Notes under the pieces: model-generated
What the model was told of the DNA's origin: nothing
Database searches by the model: none
What the model saw: the letters and a program-made list of their open reading frames with translations, nothing else
Shown here: positions 1 through 8,531 of the stretch, in pieces
Layout of the letters: every line of letters begins with the position of its first letter
How positions within the stretch are numbered: position 1 is the first letter of the stretch
Source of the DNA: Candidatus Omnitrophota bacterium
GTDB lineage: Bacteria > Omnitrophota > Gorgyraeia > Zapsychrales > Zapsychraceae
Direction: 5' to 3'
DNA length: 50,293 nt
Assembly (NCBI GenBank): GCA_018062515.1
Contig: JAGOSC010000014.1
Location: 1-50,293 of the forward strand
Position numbers and translations under genes: made by a program

Positions 1-3000
1 ATTGACACCAGCAACGGACAATGCATAAATTCCACTCCAATTAATTCCGGTATCGCTTAACACATCAATATCAGTCCAATTAATTCCAGCGACGGATAGT
101 GCGCCAATATTCGCCCAATTGACACCCGCATCACTTAAAACATCAATATCTGTCCAATTAATTCCTGTACGGCTCATGGCATTAAGATCTGACCAATTCA
201 CACCCGCATCGCTTAGTACGTCAATATCACTCCAGTTAATTCCCGCATCACTTAAGACGTCTAAGTCGCTCCAGTTGATACCTGTGCGGCTTAATGCATT
301 AAGATCTGACCAATTGACGCCTGCGTCACTCAATACATCGATGTCCGTCCAGTTGACCCCAGCGACGGATAAAGATTGAATACCACTCCAATTAACCCCT
401 GCGTCACTTAGCACATCTATATCGGTCCAGTTGACACCCGCTCTTGTCATCGCCTGAATATCTGACCAATTCACACCGATGTCACTTAGAACATCAATGT
501 CGCTCCAGTTAATACCCGTGCGACTTAAAGCATTGAGATCCGACCAGTTAATACCTGCATCACTTAAGACATCAATATCTGTCCAATTAATACCAGCGAC
601 GGATAAAACTTGAAGATCCGACCAATTAATTCCTGTATCACTTAACACATCAATATCCGTCCAGTTAATACCAGTACGGCTTAATGCGTTAAGATCAGCC
701 CAATTAACACCAGCATCACTCAATACATCAACATCAGTCCAGTTGATACCAGCGACGGATAAAGATTGAATTCCACTCCAATTAACACCCGCGTCACTTA
801 ACACATCGATATCGGTCCAGTTGACACCAGCCCGAGACATGGCTTGTAAATCAGACCAATTTATACCGGTATCACTTAATATATCGACATCCGTCCAGTT
901 AATGCCTGTTCTACTTAATGCATTAATGTCAGACCAATTTATACCCGCATCACTTAGTACATCGATATCTGTCCAGTTAATTCCTGAGACGGATAAAGCT
1001 TGAATTCCACTCCAGTTAACACCAGCATCGCTCAACGTATCGATATCAGTCCAGTTGACACCTGCTCGTGTCATCGCTTGAAGATCAGACCAATTAACAC
1101 CTGCATCACTGAGAACGTCGACGTCTGTCCAATTGATTCCGGCTATTGTTAAGGCATTAATGTCACTCCAATTAACTCCCGCGTCACTTAAAACATCAAT
1201 ATCTGTCCAATTAATTCCAGCGACGGATAAAGTTTGAATTCCACTCCAATTAATACCCGCATCACTTAATACATCGATGTCATTCCAATTAATTCCTGTG
1301 CGGCTTAAAGCGTTAAGATCGGACCAATTCACACCAGCATCACTCAATACATCTATGTCCGTCCAATTAATTCCGGCGACGGATAAAGACTGAATTCCAC
1401 TCCAATTAACTCCCGCGTCACTTAACACATCGATATCCGTCCAGTTAATACCAGAAATGCTTAGTGCATGGAGATCCGACCAGTTAACACCCGCGTCACT
1501 TAGCACATCAATGTCTGTCCAGTTAACACCGGCGACAGATAAAGCTTGAATACCAGACCAATTCACGCCTGAGTCACTCAATACATCTATATCCGTCCAA
1601 TTAATTCCGGCTCGAGACAAAGCCTGAAAATCTGACCAGTTAATTCCAGCGTCACTGATTACATCTATATCTGCCCAATTAATTCCAGCAATCGACAAGG
1701 CTTGAAGATCTGACCAATTGACCCCGGCATCACTCATAACATCAATATCACTCCAATTAATACCTGTGCGACTTAAAGTGTTAAAATCAGACCAATTGAC
1801 ACCGGCGTCGCTTAAGACATCAATATCACTCCAATTAATTCCAGCTCTCGTTAAAGCATTAATATCCGACCAATTAACACCCGCATCACTTAATGTATCA
1901 ATATCCGTCCAATTGATTCCCGCTCTTGACATCGCTTGAAGATCTGACCAATTGACACCCGCATCACTTAAAACGTCTATATCGGTCCAATTGATTCCCG
2001 TTCGGCTTAACGCGTTAAAATCAGACCAATTGACGCCGGCATCACTTAAGACATCAATATCACTCCAATTAATTCCAGCTCGCGTTAAGGCATTAATATC
2101 TGACCAATTAACACCCGCGTCACTTAGCACATCAATATCACTCCAATTAATTCCGGCTCGGGACAAAGCTTGAAGATCAGACCAATTGACACCCGCGTCA
2201 CTTAGCACATCAATATCACTCCAATTGATTCCCGTACGGCTTAAAGCATTTATGTCTGACCAATTAACACCCGCGTCACTTAAGACATCGATATCACTCC
2301 AATTAATTCCAGTACGGCTTAATGCATTGAGATCCGACCAGTTGACACCAGCATCACTTAAGACATCAATGTCACTCCAATTAATTCCTGCCAACGACAA
2401 AGCACCAATATCACTCCAATTTACACCCGCATCGCTCAAGATATCAATATCACTCCAATTAATTCCAGCAACGGATAATGCGCCAATATTTGACCAGTTC
2501 ACACCCGCGTCGCTTAAAACGTCAATATCACTCCAATTAATTCCTGTTCGGCTTAAAGCGTTAAGATCAGACCAGTTCACGCCCGCATCACTCATGGTAT
2601 CGATATCTGACCAGTTGATTCCTGTTCGAGTTAAAACATTGAGATCAGACCAATTCACTCCGGCATCACTCAAAACATCAATATCCAACCAGTTGATTCC
2701 GGCGGCAGACAATGCACCGATACTAGACCAATTAATTCCTGCATCACTTAAGACGTCTAAATCACTCCAGTTGATTCCCGCGCGACTGAGGGCATTCAGG
2801 TCTGACCAATTGACACCAGCATCACTCATGACATCAATATCGCTCCAATTAATTCCTATTCGACTCAACGCATTAATATCTGACCAATTGATTCCCGCAT
2901 CACTTAGCACATCAATATCCGTCCAGTTGATTCCTGATGTTGTCATAACACCGATACTGCTCCAGTTAACGCCAGCTTCTGAAAATACGACGAGATCTTC

Positions 3001-3595
3001 CCAGTTAACACCAGAACTAGTCAAACTCGCTAAAGAGTACCAATTAATTTGCTCATCCCAACTAATTCTAGCTCCGCTCATGACAGCCACATCCAACCAA
3101 TTAACACCGGAAGAACTCATCCTTTGCAAATCAGACCAGTTAACACCAGCATCGGAGAGAACATCGATATCACTCCAATTAATTCCGGCTCGTGTTAATG
3201 TTTGAAGATTGGCCCAATTAACACCTGCATCACTTAATACATCAATGTCCGTCCAGTTAATTCCTTTAAGGCTCATGGATGAGATATCAGCCCAATTGAT
3301 TCCTGCATCACTTAATACATCTATATCACTCCAATTAATTCCAGCGACAGTAAGTCGCATAATATCGTTCCAGTTGACGTTAGTATTACTCAATACGCCG
3401 ATATCGTCCCAATTAATGCTAGCCGCACTCATCGAATTTGTTACTGAACGGATCGCTGTCGTATCAGACTTTAAAACGGCAATGTCTTCCCAGTTAATCG
3501 TATCTGTATCCGCCTTAATCACAGAAATGTCATCCCAATTAATCGTTGAGGTATCTTCGTAAATAGCTTCAATGCGGTCCCAGTTAAAATCTTCA
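1..3595 (-). repeat. about ninety tandem 39-bp coding repeats in 78-bp pairs
   Basis: In-frame 39-bp units encode 13 residues each. Most alternate between a near-constant unit (core DIDVLSDA) and a variable unit whose end is one of a few types (ALSRT, AMTRA, ALTRA, LSVA), giving a 78-bp period. Between about 360 and 1250 the variable units often cycle in threes (SGIQ..SVA, SDxQAM.RA, SDxNALSRT), giving a local period near 234 bp. Units near the N-terminal side (about 2940-3595) are degenerate. Two constant units sit side by side at about 206-283, a phase slip. Copies differ at many synonymous positions. Confidence 0.92.
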
Positions 3596-4551
3596 GCTAT
3601 ATCAGATAAAGATGGATTAATATTTGGTAATGGCGCATAAGTTTCAAAATCATTTCCTGGACTTACGCGAATAGAAAGGTTAACAAAAAATGAATCGAGG
3701 AAATTAGAAGGAGTCCACTCACCGGATTGACACCAATCATCCGCGTCACTGGGGATATGATCATCATTAGCCCCATTACTACCGAATGGAAGATTTCCAC
3801 CAGCACTGACGTCGTCACCCGCTGTACCCGGTTCGGCTGCACCAGCAGAATTATATAGAGTACCGTCCCGACAAACAGATAACGTTCCGTCGTCTAATGT
3901 GACACGATTATTATCTGATTCAACCCAAGCAAAAATAGTGTAAGAACCTACTCCTGTTTGTGCACTATCATCCCATACGGCTGCCAGCTTTACCCCTGTT
4001 CCCGCGAACACATCAAACGGGTCAGAAATTGTTGAGGTAAGGCCGGGAGCCGTGGCAATCAGCGTATAAAGTTCCCCAGCCGTCGAAAGTGATAAACCGC
4101 TGAAGGTGACTTTACCACCGGAGGCTGTTACTGTGGTCGTACCATTTAGGGTACCGTCTCCGGGATTATTAAAGATATCTAACGTAACTTGAGTGGAGTT
4201 GTCTGATGTAATCAAATTGTCATTGGTATCTCGAATTTCTACGATCGGTTGGCGTTTGAATTCGAAACTGTGTTTTGTAGCGGAAGGAATTTGTGTGAAG
4301 ACAAGCTTGGAAGGAGCGCCGTGTAATAATGACTCGACACTAGGGGAAGTGCCACTCGTTAGACCCGTACTTGGGCCGCCTTTATAGATATCATTAGCTA
4401 GGGATGATTCTTCATCACCGCCGTAAGAACCACCTGTATATTGCGCCAGGGCGACTGAAGGAATCTGCGCAAAAATAAGCAGGGCCGCGACGACACAGCT
4501 CACGACTCTGTGAAATTGGTAATACCAACCTGATTTTTTAGATTTCATCAT
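1..4551 (-). CDS. giant exported tandem-repeat surface protein (3' end beyond window)
   Basis: The minus-strand frame starting at tandem ATGs (4551 or 4548) is open to base 1, giving at least 1,516 residues with no stop. Residues 1-35 are a signal peptide (basic start, hydrophobic core, A-L-A before Gln36). Residues about 80-181 read like the bacterial Ig-like domain common in surface proteins (LVFTQIPSA, QPIVEIRDTNDN, GGKVTFSGLSLSTAGELYTL, LTSTISDPFDV). Residues about 182-318 form a unique domain with two Cys. From about residue 320 to the edge there are roughly ninety 13-residue repeats of the type G-[IV]-N-W-[ST]-D-[IL]-x-x-[LM]-[ST]-x-[AT]. The gene follows the SUMF-like gene ending at 4578 by 26 bp, so it is probably co-transcribed. 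I see no strong Shine-Dalgarno. The plausible role is a cell-surface or secreted structural or adhesive protein. I do not recognise the repeat family, and the anchoring region would lie outside the window. Confidence 0.9.
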   Translation of the reverse strand, partial: MMKSKKSGWYYQFHRVVSCVVAALLIFAQIPSVALAQYTGGSYGGDEESSLANDIYKGGPSTGLTSGTSPSVESLLHGAPSKLVFTQIPSATKHSFEFKRQPIVEIRDTNDNLITSDNSTQVTLDIFNNPGDGTLNGTTTVTASGGKVTFSGLSLSTAGELYTLIATAPGLTSTISDPFDVFAGTGVKLAAVWDDSAQTGVGSYTIFAWVESDNNRVTLDDGTLSVCRDGTLYNSAGAAEPGTAGDDVSAGGNLPFGSNGANDDHIPSDADDWCQSGEWTPSNFLDSFFVNLSIRVSPGNDFETYAPLPNINPSLSDIAEDFNWDRIEAIYEDTSTINWDDISVIKADTDTINWEDIAVLKSDTTAIRSVTNSMSAASINWDDIGVLSNTNVNWNDIMRLTVAGINWSDIDVLSDAGINWADISSMSLKGINWTDIDVLSDAGVNWANLQTLTRAGINWSDIDVLSDAGVNWSDLQRMSSSGVNWLDVAVMSGARISWDEQINWYSLASLTSSGVNWEDLVVFSEAGVNWSSIGVMTTSGINWTDIDVLSDAGINWSDINALSRIGINWSDIDVMSDAGVNWSDLNALSRAGINWSDLDVLSDAGINWSSIGALSAAGINWLDIDVLSDAGVNWSDLNVLTRTGINWSDIDTMSDAGVNWSDLNALSRTGINWSDIDVLSDAGVNWSNIGALSVAGINWSDIDILSDAGVNWSDIGALSLAGINWSDIDVLSDAGVNWSDLNALSRTGINWSDIDVLSDAGVNWSDINALSRTGINWSDIDVLSDAGVNWSDLQALSRAGINWSDIDVLSDAGVNWSDINALTRAGINWSDIDVLSDAGVNWSDFNALSRTGINWTDIDVLSDAGVNWSDLQAMSRAGINWTDIDTLSDAGVNWSDINALTRAGINWSDIDVLSDAGVNWSDFNTLSRTGINWSDIDVMSDAGVNWSDLQALSIAGINWADIDVISDAGINWSDFQALSRAGINWTDIDVLSDSGVNWSGIQALSVAGVNWTDIDVLSDAGVNWSDLHALSISGINWTDIDVLSDAGVNWSGIQSLSVAGINWTDIDVLSDAGVNWSDLNALSRTGINWNDIDVLSDAGINWSGIQTLSVAGINWTDIDVLSDAGVNWSDINALTIAGINWTDVDVLSDAGVNWSDLQAMTRAGVNWTDIDTLSDAGVNWSGIQALSVSGINWTDIDVLSDAGINWSDINALSRTGINWTDVDILSDTGINWSDLQAMSRAGVNWTDIDVLSDAGVNWSGIQSLSVAGINWTDVDVLSDAGVNWADLNALSRTGINWTDIDVLSDTGINWSDLQVLSVAGINWTDIDVLSDAGINWSDLNALSRTGINWSDIDVLSDIGVNWSDIQAMTRAGVNWTDIDVLSDAGVNWSGIQSLSVAGVNWTDIDVLSDAGVNWSDLNALSRTGINWSDLDVLSDAGINWSDIDVLSDAGVNWSDLNAMSRTGINWTDIDVLSDAGVNWANIGALSVAGINWTDIDVLSDTGINWSGIYALSVAGVN

Positions 4552-4577
4552 AAAAAATTACGCCAACTATTTTGTTA

Positions 4578-6221
4578 CTATGGGGCTGTCCGTGCGAGAC
4601 GGCCGCCCTGAAAAATTCCCAACGATGGATCATACCGCTGTTGATAACCTAAACTGTCCGGATCCCTTGATGCGTCGATCCTGGTCGAAATTTGAAAAGC
4701 CCGAACAGCGGACTGAAAATCACCGCCGCGGCAGCCTGAGCCCACCGTCGATGTAACGCCTCGAGCGGCATCGGTTGTATCTATGCCAGGCCAGTCGGTA
4801 TTGTTCGCATTTCCTTCAAAACCAGCTAACTGAGTTAATTGCCCGTCGCCGTGAGAACCAAGATATTGACGCCCTTGATTTCTTCCGACGCTGACCACCA
4901 TCTCATTTAAATTTCCCGATAATTCCATATTGCCATAATAACCCGCTCCGCTCGTCGTACGGTTTGTACTGGATTCAGCAAAAATTCCAGCGCGTAATGG
5001 ACCAACTTGTCCCGCCGCTTGACCGCCAGCACGCCCATCACCGGATGACCAACTCAAGGTATTACGATTAATATTCGCGCCGCCGTCAAATATTTGTTCT
5101 CGGCCATCTTCATCTGTATCCGGATAAATTTCATTGGATAAAGCGTCATTGTAAGTATCTTTTCCCCAGGCATATTCGTTTACTAAAGGAAGAATGTCCA
5201 CGCCACGAGCAGCTTTTTCGTATTCCAATTCCGTCACTGGCCTTAGTCCAGCCCAATCCGCGTAGGCCAATAAATCCGGCCATGACATAAAACTCATAGG
5301 TCGATCAGGCCGAGATGTTTGCGCAACAGCCCGTTCATCTGCAGCGTTCCAGGAGATTGTGTTACGATTAACCACAGAATCAGAATTTTTTCCGCCGGCA
5401 ACACCAGAAGTAATATCCCTAGTAACTTTTTGCTCATAAGACAAAGTATTAAAAAAACTAACCCACTGACCTTCCGTTAATTCATATTTCATGAGATAAA
5501 ATGAATTAAACCCTTTAGGAAATGATGTTGGAATAAGAAAATTAGCGCCTGTCGCGCTTTCACCCGAAGCTCCGGAACTTTGATAATAAAATCCGTCAAC
5601 CACTGCGTTCGTCACATTGATCGCCGTTTCATTAGCTATGTACCATGGCTCATTGTCGCCGCTTCCTTGTGTAAAGCGATAATCCGAAGAACTATTTCCA
5701 TCGCCGGCGTAAAACGCGCCTTGAGGAATTTTAACCATTTCGACACCATATATTTTGGTTACCGTATTAGCGGCCACAGCCTCATCGTCGGTTAATCCAT
5801 CTTGACCATAATCCCAAACAAATTTCACACTTTTTACATCAATATTTCCATTGGAAAAATTAGCCAATTCCAGAAAAAATCCTTTCTCATCAGACGGAAC
5901 ACTTATTTGAAAACCCAATTTAGGATCAAAACCGGCTGGATTAATTCCACTTCCTGCCATACTCGCATGTTTCCAAGTTGTTCCACCGTCCGTCGAGTAT
6001 TTTAAAAAAACCCAAACCGCGTCATTACTGTCCACTGATTTCCAACTATTTTCCCACATAAAATCAGCGGAAAATGTCATTGTATTGTTCCCAACATTAG
6101 ACGTGGTTAGAGCAAAGTTGTTAATCTGTAAATGATTTGCCAAAGCATCCGTAGGTAGGAAAGAAAGCGCTACCCCGACGAGGAAAAAAATATAGACGCT
6201 CCGTAAAATTTTAATTCCCAT
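4578..6221 (-). CDS. exported SUMF1/FGE-fold protein, paralog 2
   Basis: 547 residues. An N-terminal signal peptide ends near LPTDALA. A beta-rich N-terminal region (about 30-160, with FSADFMWENSWKS and DAVWVFLKYS) precedes a SUMF1/EgtB/PvdO-type domain: VEMVKIPQGAFYAGD, FYLMKYELTEGQW, SFMSWPDLLAYADWAGLRPVTELEYEKAARG, GYYGNMELSGNLNEM, GSGCRGGDF. The region after RGGDF, where true formylglycine-generating enzymes carry their two catalytic Cys, has none, so sulfatase activation is unlikely. A structural, ligand-binding or assembly role is more likely, as for the SUMF-fold Gld proteins of Bacteroidetes gliding motility. Its start overlaps the paralog upstream by 11 bp, and it lies 26 bp before the giant repeat gene. 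Confidence 0.85.
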   Translation of the reverse strand: MGIKILRSVYIFFLVGVALSFLPTDALANHLQINNFALTTSNVGNNTMTFSADFMWENSWKSVDSNDAVWVFLKYSTDGGTTWKHASMAGSGINPAGFDPKLGFQISVPSDEKGFFLELANFSNGNIDVKSVKFVWDYGQDGLTDDEAVAANTVTKIYGVEMVKIPQGAFYAGDGNSSSDYRFTQGSGDNEPWYIANETAINVTNAVVDGFYYQSSGASGESATGANFLIPTSFPKGFNSFYLMKYELTEGQWVSFFNTLSYEQKVTRDITSGVAGGKNSDSVVNRNTISWNAADERAVAQTSRPDRPMSFMSWPDLLAYADWAGLRPVTELEYEKAARGVDILPLVNEYAWGKDTYNDALSNEIYPDTDEDGREQIFDGGANINRNTLSWSSGDGRAGGQAAGQVGPLRAGIFAESSTNRTTSGAGYYGNMELSGNLNEMVVSVGRNQGRQYLGSHGDGQLTQLAGFEGNANNTDWPGIDTTDAARGVTSTVGSGCRGGDFQSAVRAFQISTRIDASRDPDSLGYQQRYDPSLGIFQGGRLARTAP

Positions 6222-7800
6222 CGTAAGTCCTCACTCCTCTTCCACCGGAATTATTGTAAGCGTTGATGTCAGCTTTGGCGGCCTCTTCGCGATTGGAAAT
6301 CGTCAGTGGCGAACCAGGTAAAACATCGGTAAATGAACCGCCACGAAAACCGGAACCAGCGGCCCCCGTTACACCATAATTGATTTGCGCATCTATTCCC
6401 GGCCAATCTGATTGATCTGCATTTCCCTCATATCCGCTAGCCGTCGACAAAACACCATCGCCATGGGAACCAGCAAAAGAACGGCCGGCCGCATTTCCAA
6501 CAGTAACGATTCGCTCACGTAAATTTCCTGATAATTCCATAACGCCATAATAACTTGCCCCGGAACTTTCTCTGTCCGTCGCTTCGCTGGCAAAAATTCC
6601 TGATCGTAACGGTCCTGTCACAAAATCTGGTCCATATGGTGTATCTCCGCCTGTTAATGTCACATTACCGACATTCGCGTTAGCCTCAGCGGTTAAAGAT
6701 TCTTCAGATCCATTTTCATCACCAGCTGTTAAGGCTCCGGGTGAAACGATACCGGTTGCGCCCCAAGCAAATTCACCTTCTTTTGGTAATACCGGCCCGC
6801 GCGCGCTTTTTTCAAATTCCAATTCGGTCATCGGTCGTAAAGCAGACCAATCAAGAAATGCAGCAAGATCCATCCATGAAAGATATCCTAAGGCACGTTG
6901 AGGCCGTTGAGTAGAGCAGCTTAACGGTGTACCTGAACAGCTAATTGTGTTGCGCGCGACGACGGTATCCGTGTTTTTGTGATTATTATCAGTCAAATCG
7001 TGATTAGCTCGAGCACCGCTTGAAGGCAATGAATTAATAAATTCAACCCATTGTCCTTCCGTTATTTCGTATTTCATCATATAAAAGCCGTTGTAGCCTT
7101 TTGGAAATTGACCAGGAATATTAAATGTCGTACCCGTAACATCTTCTCCAGGCAATCCAGCTGATGCGTATCGATAACCATTTGACGTCGGGTTAGAGAT
7201 GGAAATGCTTTCTTCATCCGCAATATACCATGGGTTGTCGTCGGAACTTCCTGCGTGAAGAGCAGCCGTACTCGCCATATAATCACCTGCATAAAATTCA
7301 CCTTGCGGGATATAAACCATTTCTAAGGCAGAAACAGTAAGAAATACGGAATCATTAGCGGTAAAACCACAAGCGTCATAGTCCAACTCTACTTGAACGG
7401 ATTCGGAATCCACAGTCGGCTCAACCGCATAATGGTTTAAACGCACAAAAGCTCCCTTTTGGTCTTCTGGAACATAAATTTCAATATTTGTCGCTGTCCC
7501 CGTCGAGGAATGAATGGGGTTAAGGCCGCTATCGGTTATTTGGCAAAGTTTTTTGTCGGTGGGGGTTACTGACGGAGAGTGAAGGCGGAAGGTTAGCCAA
7601 ACAGCGTCGTGATTAATTTTTGTTTTCCAGGCGTGATCCCAACGTATATCGAACTGAGCAATTAGCGTCTTATCAGATGGATTTCGGTCAGCTAAAGAAA
7701 CATTGGAAATCGTTAAATTATTGGCTTCAGAAATAATAATAAAACTGTTCAATACTATAATTATATTAATAAGAAAACTAAATCTTTTGAATATTTTCAT
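6211..7800 (-). CDS. exported SUMF1/FGE-fold protein, paralog 1
   Basis: 529 residues, colinear with the next gene along its whole length, so the pair arose by duplication. The first 27 residues form a signal peptide. The N-terminal beta-rich region carries AQFDIRWDHAWKT and DAVWLTFRL. The SUMF domain carries LEMVYIPQGEFYAGD, FYMMKYEITEGQW, YLSWMDLAAFLDWSALRPMTELEFEKSARG, SYYGVMELSGNLRE and GFRGGSF, with no Cys after GGSF, so it lacks the known FGE catalytic pair. It is probably first in a three-gene unit with its paralog and the giant repeat protein. The family call is firm; the function is unknown. Confidence 0.85.
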   Translation of the reverse strand: MKIFKRFSFLINIIIVLNSFIIISEANNLTISNVSLADRNPSDKTLIAQFDIRWDHAWKTKINHDAVWLTFRLHSPSVTPTDKKLCQITDSGLNPIHSSTGTATNIEIYVPEDQKGAFVRLNHYAVEPTVDSESVQVELDYDACGFTANDSVFLTVSALEMVYIPQGEFYAGDYMASTAALHAGSSDDNPWYIADEESISISNPTSNGYRYASAGLPGEDVTGTTFNIPGQFPKGYNGFYMMKYEITEGQWVEFINSLPSSGARANHDLTDNNHKNTDTVVARNTISCSGTPLSCSTQRPQRALGYLSWMDLAAFLDWSALRPMTELEFEKSARGPVLPKEGEFAWGATGIVSPGALTAGDENGSEESLTAEANANVGNVTLTGGDTPYGPDFVTGPLRSGIFASEATDRESSGASYYGVMELSGNLRERIVTVGNAAGRSFAGSHGDGVLSTASGYEGNADQSDWPGIDAQINYGVTGAAGSGFRGGSFTDVLPGSPLTISNREEAAKADINAYNNSGGRGVRTYDGN

Positions 7801-7998
7801 AATTATTTTTTATTTTTACCTTCTGAAACATGCTACTGGTTGTATTCGCTTTTGGCTAAACACTAGATCATGATCACCAGTACAAACAATTTCCAACAGG
7901 TAAATTATTGAATTTACTTAAAACTATTTAGTATTCTTTGTTATTTTTGCCAACCGATAGTAACGCGTACCAATGCCGTAAACGACAACTCACTCAAG
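7801..7998. other. 198-bp intergenic gap upstream of the SUMF-like pair
   Basis: No gene or RNA is recognisable. It contains a 10-bp perfect palindrome (GATCATGATC, 7866-7875) and a possible but weak minus-strand promoter (TTGGCA with an AT-rich segment 17 bp on). It separates the secretin group from the SUMF-like/repeat-protein group and probably holds the promoter of the latter. Confidence 0.3.
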
Positions 7999-8508
7999 TT
8001 ACTTATTCTTTTCTTCTTCTAAAACCGAATTCACAGACGATCTAAGCGCTAACTGAGCTTGAACAATCTTTTCATTCACAAATTTCTTATCGCTCGCATC
8101 AGGATTCAAATAAAGATAAAGTTTATAGTGTTTCAAAGCCGTTTTAAAATCTTCAAGATATTCGCCACTGACAAAAGCTAAGTTAAAATGCGCATCCGGA
8201 TCATCGGGCATCAATGAGACAGCTTGAAAATATTGGCGGACAGCAATTTCATACAATCCCTTTTCAAAATAAATATTGCCCATATTGTAATGAGCTTTAG
8301 CCGCGTCTTCAGTAAGCTTTTTGTCATTAACATTGTACAAATCGATGTTCGTGATTAAGTTGTTAGTCTTATCCTCTCTCGAACGAACATCACCGCTCGT
8401 TGTTTCGGCTCTCACCGGAAGAGCGTTTGACAGAATGAGGCCAGCAAGAATGGAAATCGATCCAATTCGTTTCAGATTATTTTTTATTTCAGATTCAAAA
8501 TTTGACAT
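7999..8508 (-). CDS. exported TPR protein
   Basis: 169 residues. An N-terminal hydrophobic segment ends near ALPVRAE, indicating export or anchoring. Two tetratricopeptide repeats follow: one beginning AKAHYNMGNIYFEKGLYEIA and ending LMPD, the next beginning DAHFNLAFVSG and ending YLNPD. TPR proteins act as protein-interaction scaffolds, and small ones beside secretins often serve as pilotins or assembly factors (PilF/PilW-like). That role here is inferred from the secretin ending 23 bp upstream. It is the last gene of the ATPase-GspC-secretin-TPR run. Confidence 0.8.
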   Translation of the reverse strand: MSNFESEIKNNLKRIGSISILAGLILSNALPVRAETTSGDVRSREDKTNNLITNIDLYNVNDKKLTEDAAKAHYNMGNIYFEKGLYEIAVRQYFQAVSLMPDDPDAHFNLAFVSGEYLEDFKTALKHYKLYLYLNPDASDKKFVNEKIVQAQLALRSSVNSVLEEEKNK

Positions 8509-8531
8509 TGGCTTGCCCCTCTTCGGTAAAA

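Noticed and set aside
119..3562. Several plus-strand frames (longest 2186-3205, 339 residues) with ASLKTSISLQLIP-type repeats
   Set aside because: They are the complement of the minus-strand repeat array; the repeat unit happens to lack stops in that frame. They have no ribosome sites, are broken repeatedly, and the minus frame has a signal peptide and continuous coding.
1..3600. CRISPR array
   Set aside because: Units are contiguous 39-bp coding repeats with no unique spacers, and all keep one reading frame.
1..3600. Dockerin or EF-hand calcium repeats
   Set aside because: The unit slightly resembles the exit helix of a dockerin F-hand, but the DxDxDG loop and the bidentate Glu/Asp spacing are missing.
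4578..7800. Functional formylglycine-generating enzymes (sulfatase activators)
   Set aside because: The catalytic Cys pair after the RGGS-like motif is absent in both, and no sulfatase gene is nearby.
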